This document shows, piece by piece, positions 26,201 to 37,980 of a DNA stretch of 64,000 nucleotides; positions within the stretch are counted from its first letter, which is position 1; each line of letters starts with the position of its first letter. A program made the position numbers and the translations under genes. The stretch covers positions 137,241-201,240 of the forward strand of contig VSDK01028583.1 of NCBI GenBank assembly GCA_009767595.1. Direction: 5' to 3'. The notes below the pieces were generated by a model, which saw only the letters and a list, made by a program, of their open reading frames with translations, did no database searches and was not told the DNA's origin. This stretch comes from Symbiodinium kawagutii (taxonomy: Eukaryota; Sar; Dinophyceae; Suessiales; Symbiodiniaceae).

Positions 26201-28617
26201 TGGTGACCCCTTGGTGGCTCACCGAACCTCTCTCAGGTGACCTGCGCCGCGTTGGACGTGATCCTCTTCGACCAACCGGGATGGCTCTGGCGCTTCAGCG
26301 GCTTGCGCAGCTGGCGCATGCTGCGCGTCTATCAGTTCGCACGGACCTCCACGAGGCTCAAGGAGCCGTCGGACCCGTCGAAACGATGGGTACCTGGCGC
26401 GGGTTCACACGGTACAACCAGGGTCACCTGGCGACGATGGAGTTGATCTATGGATGTCAATGGTTGAATTACGCACCAATATGCTTAATTTGTCAGTTAA
26501 TGAATGTTAATGGTGATGACCAACCATCACCAATGGATGTCGGGGGGATTGCCGATTGTTAACTCCCGATGGTTAACTAGCTGTTTCACGATCTGCAAAA
26601 ACCTAGTTGAACCAATGGTTAATTGGTGTGTTAAAACTTTGATAAAGCTGGTGATATTGATTGAATGCTATTGAATAGGAGATGTACCTATGCACAATAT
26701 GACTCCGAACATATACAACGATCAGAGGACCATTGCTGGAATGCCACCTGACAGAAGGCCCAGCAGCCCAGCATAGCCCTGCGTTGGGCTGCTGTTCAAT
26801 TGGCAAGACCATGTGCGGGTGCCATGTGCGGGTCCCCCAAAGGTTTCCCTTTCGCCCGCCTCTAAATGTGTAACCCCTAGAAGCAGGCGAACTTCCCAGG
26901 GCGAACGGCTCAAACTGCAGGGATTTTGGAGCCAAGTTCTTGAAGTTTGACGCTGACCGCTCGGCGCGAGGAGCTTTCGCTGGTTCTGGATAGCATGATC
27001 AGATCTTCCAAGGCTCCTGGGGTGGTCTCCAGCTATGGGAAACGAGAGGACGACAATGGTGATGGTCACCTCGAGGGTTAGTTCTGGTTGGTATATTGAT
27101 GTTGATACTACGGATAGCAAGCATGTTGAAGAACCCCAAAATCACAGGTAATCAGCTTGTAGGGAACCGTTGGTGGCTTGCCGACTTTCTGCAAAGTGGT
27201 TGACCCATCACCGGAGGATTGGTGTTCCCAGCCCGGCAGACTTGCAGCTGAGATCCACCGCCAAGGGATGATCGTCCCACTGAGAGTTGGGGGGTTATAG
27301 CTAGAAAGTCAGGGGTCTCAACTCCACCCTCCTAGTGGAGAGGAGATGTTCTTGTAGATGGGAAATTCAATTTGGGACTCCACAGAAGCTTCAGCAGTAT
27401 AAAAAGTGGTTCACTGTGGCAAATGGCGAGGTGTCGCCCACTGTGGACCAAGTGGCTACTTGATGTCTTCAGCGGATTGGCATCAAGGGATGAACACTCC
27501 AGTTAAATAGCTGGTCGATCAACTACCATCAACTGCCATTCATGACCAATGGTAGGAGGACCATTTACTAGTGACTATCGTTACAGTTTAATTACGCTGA
27601 ATACCTATATGAGATAATATCTCCAACAAGTATAGCTTGTTGATTGGTGATTGTTTCCCTGCCCTTATCCATCATTTACCATCATTATCAATTTAGAAGC
27701 AATATCAGCATGTTTAAACAAACATTCAGGCGTATCATTCATAAACTCTCAACCGGCCATCACGCAATGTTCAATAATCGTGAATTAAACCATGCACCAA
27801 AATCAACCATCTAACTGGCCACTGACGATCAATTAATCATCACTTGACCATCAAGTATCAGTTCACCATCAATTCGCCGTCAGATAAGCATCAGTTAATC
27901 CTCTAATTAGCCAGGAACAAACCTTCATTCGACCATCTAATTAGTCAGGAACTAACCCTAGTGGTTATCAATATGTGGTTAAGCATCAGTTCTAAGCAGC
28001 CAACATATTGAACCATGACTTTATCGCCCCGTTGGCGGTGCCAGGCCCTGCTATACCTGGCTCTGGTGATGGGTGGTGTCTACTGGGCAGCAGGTGCATG
28101 GAGTCGCGGGATTTTGGAGGCCAATGGCACCTTAGAAGCTTGGTCTTGGTCAATGGGTTGCTGTTTTTTGCCATGGGATTTTCTGTAGGAAGATATGGTT
28201 AAACACGTGGGGGAAACTGGGGGTCTCCAACAATGGCTGGTTGCTGTTGGTTGTTTTGTTGTGTTTGCTTTTCTTTTGTTTTGTAGCTTGCCGGAATACA
28301 ACTCGGCGATAGGGTAACATAGATAGTTGATAAGTGCGAGTTCTAGGAGTCTTTCGATGCGGAATGTGCGTTCTGTTCATGCAACACTGATCATTAAGCA
28401 GGAAGCTTTTCGCAGACTTGTTGCCCTGTAATGCTCATGGTATGGCTGGCAAAAGATGGCCACCATCATACTGCTGTGAGATTAGGTACATTGTGATTCT
28501 GATTCAGTCATGAAACGAGAAAAACCTGAAACAGAGTCATAGACTCATAGACATAGATAGTAAATTTTGCCTTTGGCATAGTACAGCCTGCATGTCCCTT
28601 ATTATCATCATCGTCAG

Positions 28618-28667
<50 letters not shown>

Positions 28668-28996
28668 GTAGCAGCAACCAGCTGGGTCCTTTTCACGGCG
28701 GGACCACTGGACCCGTACTGAGGAAGTGATGGACCAAAACTGGGTCTACGAATATTGGGGGCAGTCAGTCAAGGTGGGGGGCCCCAGATTGATCAGAGAG
28801 CCTGGGTGATTCATTTGCGGCTTCCCTGGGTTTCCGGAGCGACCATACTAGAGCTCGTGATGCGGAGTTTTTTTCGATGTCCTCCAGGGCTCCCCAGGCG
28901 TCTTCCACAGTGGCTATGCACTGGGATGATGTCACTGGAGGATCAAAGACGAAAGGAAACTGATCAGCAGAATTAATTCCATTTATCCCATTCAGT

Positions 28997-29036
<40 letters not shown>

Positions 29037-32000
29037 CAGCAGAATTCAGCAGAATTCAGCAGAATGTCTGTCGTTGCTAGTGAGCTGTCGCGATTTCCGT
29101 TGCCACTGATGGTTGGATGACCCCAGTACAAACCTCGGAGATTTCTACCTCATGTATACCCATCCTTGAAAAGATATTCATGACATGTACAATATATATA
29201 CATATTATAATATGTAATATTAGTTAATCTATATTATTTTATGTACTATATGTAGCATGCGAGATGGGAATAACAACCATTCCAAATATACTGAATACAA
29301 CAATACTGATAATAGTAATGCTGGTACTGGTAATTCAACTGCCAATAGTGATTTACATACACATTATTCTCATTCTCTATAATATAAATATATATATATA
29401 CATATATTTTTATATTTATATATATATATAGATATTTATTTATATATAAAAAGTTTTATAACATATATATCATCCTCACTTATGTATACAAAACTATATA
29501 TGTACAGCTGCCCCAACGTCAATGACCATGGCGCTGCGTAGGCGGCTTTCACCATGTTTCAGCTCTCCACCAACGACGGCTGGGCGGCCTCGGTGGTGCG
29601 TCCCATCTTGGATCTGGACGTCTTCGGTGGTCTGCTGTTGCTGCTGTACACCTGGGCCCCTTGGCCTGCGGCCGGGTCTTCGGTGTGGTTGTGGTTGTGG
29701 CTGTGGTTGTTGTGGTGGTTGTTATGGTTGTTGTCCGGGTTGCCAAGGATTAAAAGACCACTATAAACAACTGGATGGTAAAATTCAACAGCTGGGATGT
29801 ACAGTTAAAAACTCGGGCAAATTGCAAGAGACAGATCTCCGATAGATCTACCATCAACAGATTTCCCCCTGAGGTCACGTCCTACACCCTGCTGAGTCTG
29901 GGCATCGGAGTCATGGTCTGGGCCACCGTGGAGGAGGCCCGCAGCGGTGGTGACCATGGCAGCCACATCCGCCAGATCGAGGACAAGGAGGCCATGCAGG
30001 AGCCGGGGCAGCTCCAGGTTAAGCCTTGAGTCTACCCATGGCTACCCCTGGTAGCCATGCGTAGCCATGGGAAGCGCTGGATGTTTTTCTTGGGAAGGAG
30101 GGGGAAGTGACTAGTGGAGGTGATCAGGACCAGACCTGTGGTGAGGAAGTGGTTTGCTTGTAGTGTTGCACTCGGATACCCGCGTCCGATGCATGAGGGA
30201 TATCTCATATAGCTATATATAGCTACTAGACCATACTGGTCATGCTGGGGAGTGATTTTGTGCAATTGTTTTCCAAAGAGCATTAAATTGAATGGTTTTA
30301 GTACTCTGGATATGGGTCAGAGATGGTTCACTACAGGTCATTCCGTCTAGCTATTCAATGCATATTGATATTTCAGGGTGTATAGATGACGGTACCCAAA
30401 ATTGACAGGTCCACGTTCATCCACACATTTTTTGGATGGTTGGTTATGACCCATATAGGCATATAGGTGGTGTAACCCTGATTCTTGTTGCTTATTCTCT
30501 CGTATTGTCGACCCTTTATCCGCTCATCAAGCACAACGAATCACTGGTTGGTTGTAGCCCATGAACCACCTCCCTTCGTTGCTGAAAACCCTGCGACTCA
30601 ACTTGCTCCGCTGTAGGAGATCAGAAGCCACTTCGAGCAGAGCTTGATTTTGCAGGAGGGGATGCATTCGGCATGGGTCGGGGCTGTGGCGGTCCATGAC
30701 AAACGAAGACAGGTCTGAGGCAGGTGATTCTCCAGGCTTGATGGGCTTTATCCAAACAGTCCAGGGCTTTGTAAACCATGTTTTTCCCAATAGACTTCCG
30801 TTTATGGCTACCAAGAACACTGGCAGGAGTATGATGAACAATAGAGGGATGCCAGAAACGCGGCTGGGAATCCTAGCTGATAGCTGCCCTTGATCGCATC
30901 GGGTTCGGAATTCACCTTCCAAGCTCTTTTGATGCTTATTACGCAGACTATTTTAGTCAGAAGCCAAGCCATTGCAGGCTTCATCATTATGTAATTGAGA
31001 AGTACCCTTAAGTAGGGCTCAAGATTGTTGCAAGCACGCTTCAGCAGTGTCCAAGATCAAGCGTTGGTGATATGAATCCAGCTGTTCAATGGCTTAGAGT
31101 GACATGCAGAGAGGCCCCACTTACCAGTCCAAAATGCCACAGCAGTTTTGATCCCAACTCTCCCAAAATAGTTCCGGGAAGGGAGAACTCTGCGGTTGTG
31201 GTAAGTATCAAGTGCTCGTGTTTTTGTGGAATTTCTCAACGTCAACATTCTAGTTATTTCTTCCCAAAGTATTCGAGTGAAAAGTAAAACACACATATTT
31301 TGAGCTATCGGAGCTCTGAATAGCCTGTCACGTGCAGTGTTCGACAGTAAGCATCTAAGGAAGGACCAACAGCATGTTTTCATTGCCTTGTGACTTGCCA
31401 CACCAACAACAAGGGGTACCCATCACAGCCAGTACTATAATACCAACATAGTATGCAAGTAGCGAGAGCAGCAACCACCACCACCATCACAATAGTCAGA
31501 ACCACAAGATCACCACAACCTTCAACAAGGAAGAACCAAATAAGAACAACCATGACAATCACACCCACAGGGACAAGGACAGCAAACAACGATAATCACA
31601 ACATTATCCAAGGCGCACAGCTTTCGCACCCTCCCCTGAAGGGTTGGAAAACGCCAGGGGAATAGTTGGGCCTTGTAGAGACCTTTGGGTTTTCCCTGAT
31701 TGAACAGCCGAAATGATTAGGATTGATTCGGCGTTATTTCATAATCATGATTTGATAATCATTTACAAGTATTACTTGCCAGCATTCATTGATTTGATTT
31801 GGCAAAAATGGTCATTATGTACTGGCAAGTAATGCATAATCATAGTTGATACCTGGGTCCATCAGGTCATTCTTACATTTTCCGTCCATGCTGGCAATAT
31901 TGTTTGATCGAGATTTCTGTCAAGCAACTCTCAAGCTTTTCCGACACGGTTCAGGATCGAAACTTCATTGACTACCAAGAGTCACTTGGATAAACCGGGA

Positions 32001-32667
32001 ACTGGGGAGGGGCTGCCTGACTATGCAAATAGATTGGCAGGGACAAATGGGTATGTGCCGAACTAGTGGTACCCCAAAACCAATGGTTTCCTAGCAAAAT
32101 GATCATTTTTGGTGGATTATTGGTTCCCCAATTTTGGCACATACCCACATCCCTTATATGATTTAACAACTTGCTATGAGTATATCCCTTGGGGGCCATC
32201 GGTTTAGCATGATGGAAAGCGATCATCTGGCTGCGTTTTGTACAGTAGCGCCAGAGACAGATGTTCACATTCACCAGCATTGTATCATATCCATATTGAA
32301 TAGCATGAATAGCGTTGTTTTCCCTATTGTTGGTGATATCCCCCATGAGTTGATTGATTAACTGCTTGACCCATAGCAATATGATATGGATATGACTGTT
32401 TCCATTGTTTGAGATCTTTATATATATATATATATAATGCATGTATATCAATATTATATGATATGATATGATATGATATGACTATATCCATTATCAACTG
32501 CATATGTAATATAGATTCATTAATCCATCATATGATATGATTTCGAGATGGATGTCATCGCTTCGTACGATTCTTCGGATTGTGAGGGCTCCCCTGCCAG
32601 GCTCCGGGATGCCCTATCGATCCCGGAGATCTTGGGCGCCATCCAGCACTTGGAAATGCCCGTCTCG
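23092..32667 (+). CDS. Voltage-gated cation channel, multi-exon, partial model
   Basis: Colinear GC-rich islands encode, in order: an S1-like helix (about 23092-23210, IESDTLFALTCDLVVF), S2-S3 (25391-25490), S3-S4 (26237-26389), an S4-S5 linker (about 26947-27012), S5 (28045-28119), turret (28799-28888), pore and start of S6 (29542-29655), end of S6 and cytoplasmic tail (29874-30017), and a post-channel segment (32601-32667). Five joints have splice sites of matching phase (all phase 0). One joint (26389 to 26947) and the S1-S2 link are unresolved. The pore LSTNDGWAASVVRP follows the T-x-[DE]-x-W pattern of four-domain or single-domain Na/Ca-type channels. Splice donors include GC. Whether islands upstream of 18 kb are its N terminus is unknown. 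Confidence 0.6.
25032..25152. mobile_element. MITE-like element, family 3
   Basis: The ends are TATATGGCTATGGGTCAA / TTGGACCCACAGCCATATG, with closely similar inner sequence to the copy at 13829. Confidence 0.65.
25391..25490 (+). CDS. Channel exon: S2-S3 region
   Basis: A CCCAG acceptor and CGC|GTAGGT donor bound 100 bases encoding IWCGIEFSIRVLGGGADFF and then NLRNLCEMIFVSRR. The Glu and Arg spacing (E-F-S-I-R-V) is that of S2 in channel voltage sensors. It ends in phase 0, matching the next exon. Confidence 0.55.
26237..26389 (+). CDS. Channel exon: S3 and S4 voltage sensor
   Basis: A CTCAG acceptor and TGG|GTACCT donor bound exactly 51 codons. The sequence gives CAALDVILFDQ (S3) and WRFSGLRSWRMLRVYQFAR, with Arg at roughly every third position as in S4. 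The charge series is thinner than in classical S4 segments. Confidence 0.6.
26947..27012 (+). CDS. Channel exon candidate: S4-S5 linker
   Basis: The frame reads TARREELSLVLDSMIRSSK and ends at AAG|GCTCCT, a GC donor in phase 0. The following S5 exon continues it as SSK-ALLYLALVMGG, a natural linker-to-S5 transition. The acceptor is not clear. Confidence 0.45.
28045..28119 (+). CDS. Channel exon: S5 helix
   Basis: A GCCAG acceptor and GAG|GCCAAT donor (GC type) bound 25 codons: ALLYLALVMGGVYWAAGAW followed by SRGILE. The exon is phase 0 at both ends. Confidence 0.5.
28618..28667 (+). repeat. (ATC)n microsatellite
   Basis: About 16 uninterrupted triplets. On the minus strand it creates a spurious poly-Asp ORF. 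Confidence 0.95.
28799..28888 (+). CDS. Channel exon: turret before the pore
   Basis: A CAGAG acceptor and AGG|GCTCCC donor bound 30 codons ending ARDAEFFSMSSR. Joined in phase to the next exon it gives FFSMSSR-AAFTMFQ, the usual approach to a channel pore helix. Confidence 0.52.
28995..29036 (+). repeat. (GAT)n microsatellite
   Basis: About 13 triplets, followed by three copies of CAGCAGAATT. Confidence 0.93.
29165..29500. repeat. AT-rich microsatellite region
   Basis: Mixed (TA)n and ATAT tracts between the turret and pore exons of the channel gene. Nothing coding is visible. Confidence 0.85.
29542..29655 (+). CDS. Channel exon: pore helix, selectivity filter and start of S6
   Basis: A CGTAG acceptor and TGG|GCCCCT donor bound 38 codons. 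AAFTMFQLSTNDGWAASVV is a pore helix plus filter. Asp and Trp in TNDGW match the filter position of Na/Ca-type channels. The exon ends in GGLLLLLYTW, the first half of S6, and is phase 0 at both ends. Confidence 0.62.
29874..30017 (+). CDS. Channel exon: end of S6 and cytoplasmic tail
   Basis: A CTGAG acceptor and CAG|GTTAAG donor bound exactly 48 codons: VTSYTLLSLGIGVMVWATVE, then a charged tail (HIRQIEDKEAMQEPGQLQ). This matches the S6-to-C-terminus transition of voltage-gated channels. Confidence 0.58.
30527..30922 (-). CDS. Weak minus-strand ORF
   Basis: This open frame has one hydrophobic segment (IPLLFIILLPVFLVAI) and no recognised domain. It is the only long minus-strand frame in the left half that is not made of repeats. 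It could be chance. Confidence 0.15.
   Translation of the reverse strand: MEGEFRTRCDQGQLSARIPSRVSGIPLLFIILLPVFLVAINGSLLGKTWFTKPWTVWIKPIKPGESPASDLSSFVMDRHSPDPCRMHPLLQNQALLEVASDLLQRSKLSRRVFSNEGRWFMGYNQPVIRCA
32048..32147. mobile_element. MITE-like hairpin element
   Basis: The 12-bp perfect ends TGGGTATGTGCC / GGCACATACCCA bound 100 bp, with partly complementary flanks further in (GGTACCCC / GGTTCCCC). Single copy in the window. Confidence 0.55.
32601..32667 (+). CDS. Post-channel exon candidate
   Basis: A GCCAG acceptor and TCG|GTGTCT donor bound LRDALSIPEILGAIQHLEMP. It resembles the helical segment seen after S6 or next to EF-hand motifs in protist channels. That assignment is from memory of the pattern only. 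Confidence 0.38.
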
Positions 32668-33680
32668 GTGTCTTGGCAAAACAGGGTGTTTCCGGGCCAG
32701 CAGGAAACTGAGAAACCGTGGTGGTTCAGGACTGATTCGCCATGGGTAATGGATCATGAGTGGTTAACTGACCATAGCAATTGAGTGATCAACAAACTGA
32801 TTCATCAATAATGGTTTATAATTTATAAGTGGTTAATGTTTTTCATTAATGTCAATGTTGCTTGTCAATGACTGGTTAGTGTAGGGTGAGTGAACGGTTA
32901 ATTCATGGTCAAGACCTGGTCTTAAAATGCTTACCCGAAACAGTGATGGTTGATTTGTGTTTCAGTAAATTGTTGATTGAGGTTACTCAATGGACTCTCA
33001 ATTGTTAGTGAATGTTAATCAATGGCAAATGAATGGTATATTAATTGCCAATGAAGGCTTAATGAATGGTTTATGTTGATATACATTAACAACAAGCAGC
33101 AACAATGATGACTGATTATCGGTTTCGGAATTGTCAATGACCAGTTACTGGTCGATGACCAGATGTTATTCAACAACTGATTATAAACCATGGCCAAAAA
33201 AGAATATGGTTTATGAACATGAATTGTTCATTCATGGCTAACGAGTGATCGTCAAATGGTTTGGTTGCTGTTGGCATGACCTGTGCAGACCATGAATACC
33301 AATCATTACCAATCACCCTATGAAGTAAGAACCACGAGTATCATTAACTCGACATGTTTGGTAAGTCGGATTCTACCCTCGTTCGGGATAGGGTGTCATT
33401 TCATAGCCCATCTACGGTAGGGGACCACTTCGGATCCTTATGTCTGAATACTTTCATAAAACACCACTGATATCAGTTCTTGATTGGACTTAGCCCATGT
33501 CTCTGTTCGCAAGATGGTAGTTGATGAATGTTTCACGGGCTCAGCATCTGAATCATTCTGAATCTATGTACGCAAGTTGTGTTTGTTCCCCACCTGTCAG
33601 GTGAGGGTTGTTAGATTTTATCAGAGCTGTCTCCGCCTCCTCCTCCTCCTTCTTCTCCTTCTTCTCCTTCTCCTCGCCGG
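32668..33680. other. Non-coding AT-rich sequence
   Basis: GGTTGAT/ATCAACC words on both strands and a pyrimidine (CTCCTT) tract at 33630-33675 before the minisatellites. No gene seen. Confidence 0.6.
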
Positions 33681-33880
33681 ACCTCAACCACGACCATGCA
33701 CGACTAGTGGTCGCTGCCAGACCTCAACCACGACCATGCACGACTAGTGGTCGCTGCCGGACCTCAATCACGACCATGCACGACTAGTGGTCGCTGCCGG
33801 ACCTCAAACACGACCATCCGCGGCCAGTGGTCGCTGCCGGACCTCAACCACGACCATCCGCGGCCAGTGGTCGCTGCCGG
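33681..33880 (+). repeat. 40-bp minisatellite, five copies
   Basis: The unit ACCTCAACCACGACCATGCA + CGACTAGTGGTCGCTGCCGG is repeated five times without spacing. The last two copies share the variant CCATCCGCGGCCAGTGG. It runs directly into the next minisatellite. Confidence 0.95.
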
Positions 33881-33888
33881 ACCTCAAA

Positions 33889-34770
33889 GATGTCAGAAAA
33901 GATGTCAGAAAGAATGTCAAAAGAAATGTCAGAAAGAATGTCAGAGAGAATGGCAAAAGATATGTCAGAAACAATGTCAGAGAGAATGTCAGAAGATATG
34001 TCAGAGAGAATGTCAGAAGAGATGTCAGAAAGAATGTCAGGAGATATGTCAGAGAGAATGTCAAAAGAGATGTCAGAAAGAATGTCAGAAGAGATGTCAG
34101 AGAGAATGTCAAAAGATATGCCAGAAAGAATGTCAGAGAGGATGTCAGAAGATATGTCAGAAGAAATGTCAGAAAGAATGTCAGGATAGAATGCCGGAAA
34201 GAATGTCAGAGAGAATGTCAGAAGATATGTCAGAAGAGATGTCAGAAAGAATGTCAAAAGATATGCCAGAAAGAATGTCAGAGAGAATGTCAGAAGATAT
34301 GTCAGAAAGAATGTCAGAAGATATGTCAGAGAGAATGTCAAAAGATATGCCAGGAAGAATGTCAGAGAGAATGTCAGAAGATATGTCAGAGAGAATGTCA
34401 GAAGATATGTCAGAGAGAATGTCAGAGAGAATGTCAGAAGATATGTCAGAGAGAATGTCAGAAGAGATGTCAGAAAGAATGTCAGAAAGAATGTCAGAAG
34501 AGATGTCAGAAAGAATGTCAAAAGATATGCCAGAAAAATGTCAGAGAGAATGTCAGAAGATATGTCAGAAGACATGCCAGAAGAGATGTCAGAGAGAATG
34601 TGAAAAGATTTGCCAGAAAGAATGTCCGACTAGAAAGTTGTCAGAAAGAACGTCAGAAGATGTGCCAGAAAGGATGTCAGAAAGAATGTCAAAAGGTATG
34701 CCAGAGAGAATGTCAGAAGATATGTCAGAAAGAATGTCAGAAGATATGTTGGAGAGATTGTCAGACAAAA
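33889..34770 (+). repeat. 12/24-bp minisatellite of GAATGTCAGA type
   Basis: About 880 bases of GAATGTCAGAGA / GATATGTCAGAA alternation. The period is a multiple of three, so several frames on both strands stay open for 240-357 codons (MSERMSED and others). There is no composition or start context favouring translation. Two indels near 34190 and 34535 swap the frames. Confidence 0.92.
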
Positions 34771-34829
34771 GTGCAAGCGGTGTTGACATGACATGGTGGG
34801 GATCACTCGAAGTAAAGTAATTCATCTAT

Positions 34830-36567
34830 TTCAGACACTTGCAGATTGGAGTTGCAGTGTTGCAGTTACAAGTGATCACTACTTGTGTAAGTCGCAGCTA
34901 TGACATCCCCAGGATGCATTGACCCTCTTCGAGCATGTCGATGTGCTGCAAACAGGGCGAACCTTGGAAAAATCAGTTTGGCAGAGGCAGGACTTCATAG
35001 CCCCTGTTGTCTCAATTAGTTTGAATGCTCCTGTCATCAAACCGACCCGTTTAGCGCTGTCTAGCCATGCAAATACATTTTTCGAGGGTAGTTTGTTGTC
35101 AAGAGGATGCAATTGCCAATTGTCATCCTTTCCACATGTTTTCCAGCTCTGCATTATTTGGAACTTTGGGGACCAAGTGCAATTGGTTTGTTTCGATTGA
35201 TATGAAATTCTAGCTTGGGTCATGGGTATAGGTCAGTACCAACCAGGTGCCAAAGATGACATATTTACAACCTAAGAAGCAAAACAACCAGTTTGTGATC
35301 ATATACGTTGATCATCTATTGACTAACTATATATCTGAATTAACAACCTATATAATCCTACAAACTCCAAAAAAACTGATATAGTCAACAACTGTTGATT
35401 ATTCAGGCTTTTACTGGGGGGGGCATTTGTGGCTTGACACTCAACAATACTGAGGCTCATGCCAGGCACTGATAAGACCTGGTGGTCGGTTTTGGCAATA
35501 GTCCAACGGGTTTGCTTGGAAAACTATGCATCCAAAAACAGAACATAGTTGTATGAGAAGCATGAGAGCCAACCATGACTCTGTGGTCAGGTAAACCATT
35601 TTTGCGAAGACCGGAGCAACTCGGCAAGTCGCATCCTAGGCATCAGCTTGGAGGAGTTGATGGAATCCATCAAGGCTCTCACCTCAAAGGCTGGACCTTG
35701 ATGTGCTTTTGGGCACGGGGTGTCGGCTCACCCAGCCGCCGTTCGTGATGGTGAATGAGGATTAAGTATGATCAAGTGGTCTGGTTGGTGATTGTAGATG
35801 TTTTTTTCCCAGTTTTTGGGATGGTTGCTTGATGGATGAATATTTTTCAGAGAAGCTGACCTTCACCACCAACCAGTGACGATTGGTGAAGGTCAGCAAT
35901 GGCATGCAAGGGCCAAGTTCTAGGCCATCCAGTTTGCTGATAATTCATCAACCATCATGCACTATCATTCACCAGTTGCCTAGTAACCTTCATTCTCTGT
36001 CATTGGTAAATAGTCACAGCTCTTAGCCAACAAAAGGCATTCTTAGCTCAAAATAGAGGTAATTTGATGTTATCTATTATCAATGATCACTTTTTATCAA
36101 CCATGGCACAGGGTCATCAACCATCATTGCTATCAGCCATGAGGAACCATTGCCAGAGCCATCAATCATCATGAACAATCAACTGTGCCATCATGTCCTA
36201 CCACTTTCAACCACCCTCAACGATACGATACGATCTCCATTCTGACTCATCATCACTCATGACCCCTCAACCACCATCAAAAATGAACCATGAATCACCA
36301 TATCAGCCATGTACCAGTCATCATTCACGATTGATTCACCATCATGTAGCAATGAGCGTCATCAACCATCATCATCGACAATATACACCATCATGGTTGC
36401 CCATCATTTACCAGCAATCAAGTCCCTACCCATCATTCAGCAATGGCAACAACCATCCATCAGCATCCATTGGCCAACCAGTCATCAACCATCAAGCCAT
36501 CCTGAACCACGAGGTGATCAACCACCTCCCACCTCAACCATCTTCCACCATTCAGACCACCCACCCA
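34830..36567. other. Non-coding, ATCAACC-rich before the gap
   Basis: From about 35930 onward the sequence is dominated by ATCAACCATCAT-like words, which produce spurious His/Pro/Ser-rich frames. A family 2 MITE lies at 35781. Confidence 0.6.
35781..35876. mobile_element. MITE-like element, family 2 (diverged)
   Basis: CTGGTTGGTGATTG pairs with CTTCACCACCAACCAG. Confidence 0.45.
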
Positions 36568-36730
36568 NNNNNNNNNNNNNNNNNNNNNNNNNNNNNNNNN
36601 NNNNNNNNNNNNNNNNNNNNNNNNNNNNNNNNNNNNNNNNNNNNNNNNNNNNNNNNNNNNNNNNNNNNNNNNNNNNNNNNNNNNNNNNNNNNNNNNNNNN
36701 NNNNNNNNNNNNNNNNNNNNNNNNNNNNNN
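36568..36730. other. Assembly gap (163 N)
   Basis: The gap is flanked on both sides by CCACCCA low-complexity sequence, which probably broke the assembly. ORFs drawn across it are artefacts. Confidence 0.98.
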
Positions 36731-36800
36731 CCACCCACCACCCCCCACCCCACCACCCACCCACCCAGCCTCCAAGCGCAGTGCCTTCCACCGTTGAGAG

Positions 36801-36936
36801 GCCACGCCCTTCGACACGTGTTGTCTGACGGCGCGCATCGGGGGCACCGCCACCTTCACCACGCGCCTCGTGACCCGCACCGACGTCCTGGCCTCGGAGC
36901 TCAGCGTGCCTCGGCCGATGGACCCAGGGACGTCAG
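36801..36936 (+). CDS. Isolated exon candidate next to the gap
   Basis: A TTGAGAG acceptor and GTCAG|GTGGTC donor bound 45 codons plus one base: ATPFDTCCLTARIGGTATFT and TRLVTRTDVLASELSVPRP. It is very CpG-rich against its surroundings. It lies 70 bases after the N gap, so the upstream intron cannot be read. Confidence 0.4.
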
Positions 36937-37908
36937 GTGGTCGTTGGGTCCTTGGGGTGGTGCTTGGGGTGGTGCTAAGGGTGGTTAGGATATGTTGGGA
37001 TGGTTGGGGTGATGAGTTGGGACCTCAAAATAATGGTGCTTAGGATGGTGCTTAGGATGATGAGTTGGTGGATTGATGGGACATGATTCAGGTGATGCTG
37101 ATGGTCAAGTGCTGAGAAAGTGGTCAGAAGGATGCGAGTCATGATACTTGGTGGCTAATGATAGTGTTGAAGATGGTCAGTATTGGGCGGTAATGATGGG
37201 TGATGCTTTTCCATAAAGGTGAGTATTCTCACGGAAGATGCACAATAGTACTGCTTGCTTGATAATGATGGTGTTTAGGCATCAAGAACCAGCAATGGCA
37301 AGCCACCACATCACAGTTTCACTAAGATTCATTGAAATTTGAGTGTCATACACAATTTCAATGGAACGAGTGATTTCGTTGGATTTTCAAGCAGAATTTC
37401 ACTGGGATGATGAACCACTATTGACCATTGAAATACAATGTTTTACCATGATCAACAAGGTTCACTCATAAATAGCCTTATGAATGATAGCCCAATGATA
37501 GCCGTATAGCCAGTGTCCGCCATCAGTAACCATCAGTAGCCATGGCGATCCATGATCAACCTCCATTCATCATGACTAATTAGGCATCGTGATCCATTGG
37601 CCAATATCCATCAGGTCCCAGGTACATGAGTATCAACTGCTAGTACAAAGTGGGGTCCCCCCCTTTCGAAGTTGATGGGTAATTCAGTAAACAATAGACA
37701 TATCATTTCTTTAACTGGTAGTTACCCTAATTAACGAGACTTGCATCAACCATAAAGAGACCACAAAACTCCGGACACCACGAACTAAGACCGTAAACAG
37801 ACCATAATCTCGGGACACCATAAACAGACCATAAACAGACCATAAAACAGCAAGTCATTTTGTATTGCCCGCCGCTGTTGCAATGAGAGCTCCGCTCGTT
37901 TGCTCGTC

Positions 37909-37980
37909 ATGAGCTCAGCTCAGGAGCTTCGGAGAAAGCTGGAGTTGGGCATCGAAGAGCTGACGCGGGCCTCTTTGGAG
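37909..37980 (+). CDS. Likely first exon of an unidentified gene
   Basis: ATG opens MSSAQELRRKLELGIEELTR, then ASLE, with a GAG|GTGGGG donor in phase 0. The peptide is amphipathic and helical. The next exon on the same strand that I can support lies beyond the retrotransposon (50486-50576), so the LINE may sit in an intron of this gene. Confidence 0.38.

Noticed and set aside
28508..28696. Poly-Asp minus-strand ORF
   Set aside because: Translation of an (ATC)n microsatellite.
33747..34820. Plus-strand 357-codon and 334-codon frames and a minus-strand 243-codon frame
   Set aside because: All are produced by a 12/24-base minisatellite; no start context or unique sequence supports a protein.
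36193..36880. His/Pro/Ser-rich frames across 36.2-36.9 kb
   Set aside because: They cross the N gap and consist of ATCAACC/CCACCCA low-complexity sequence.
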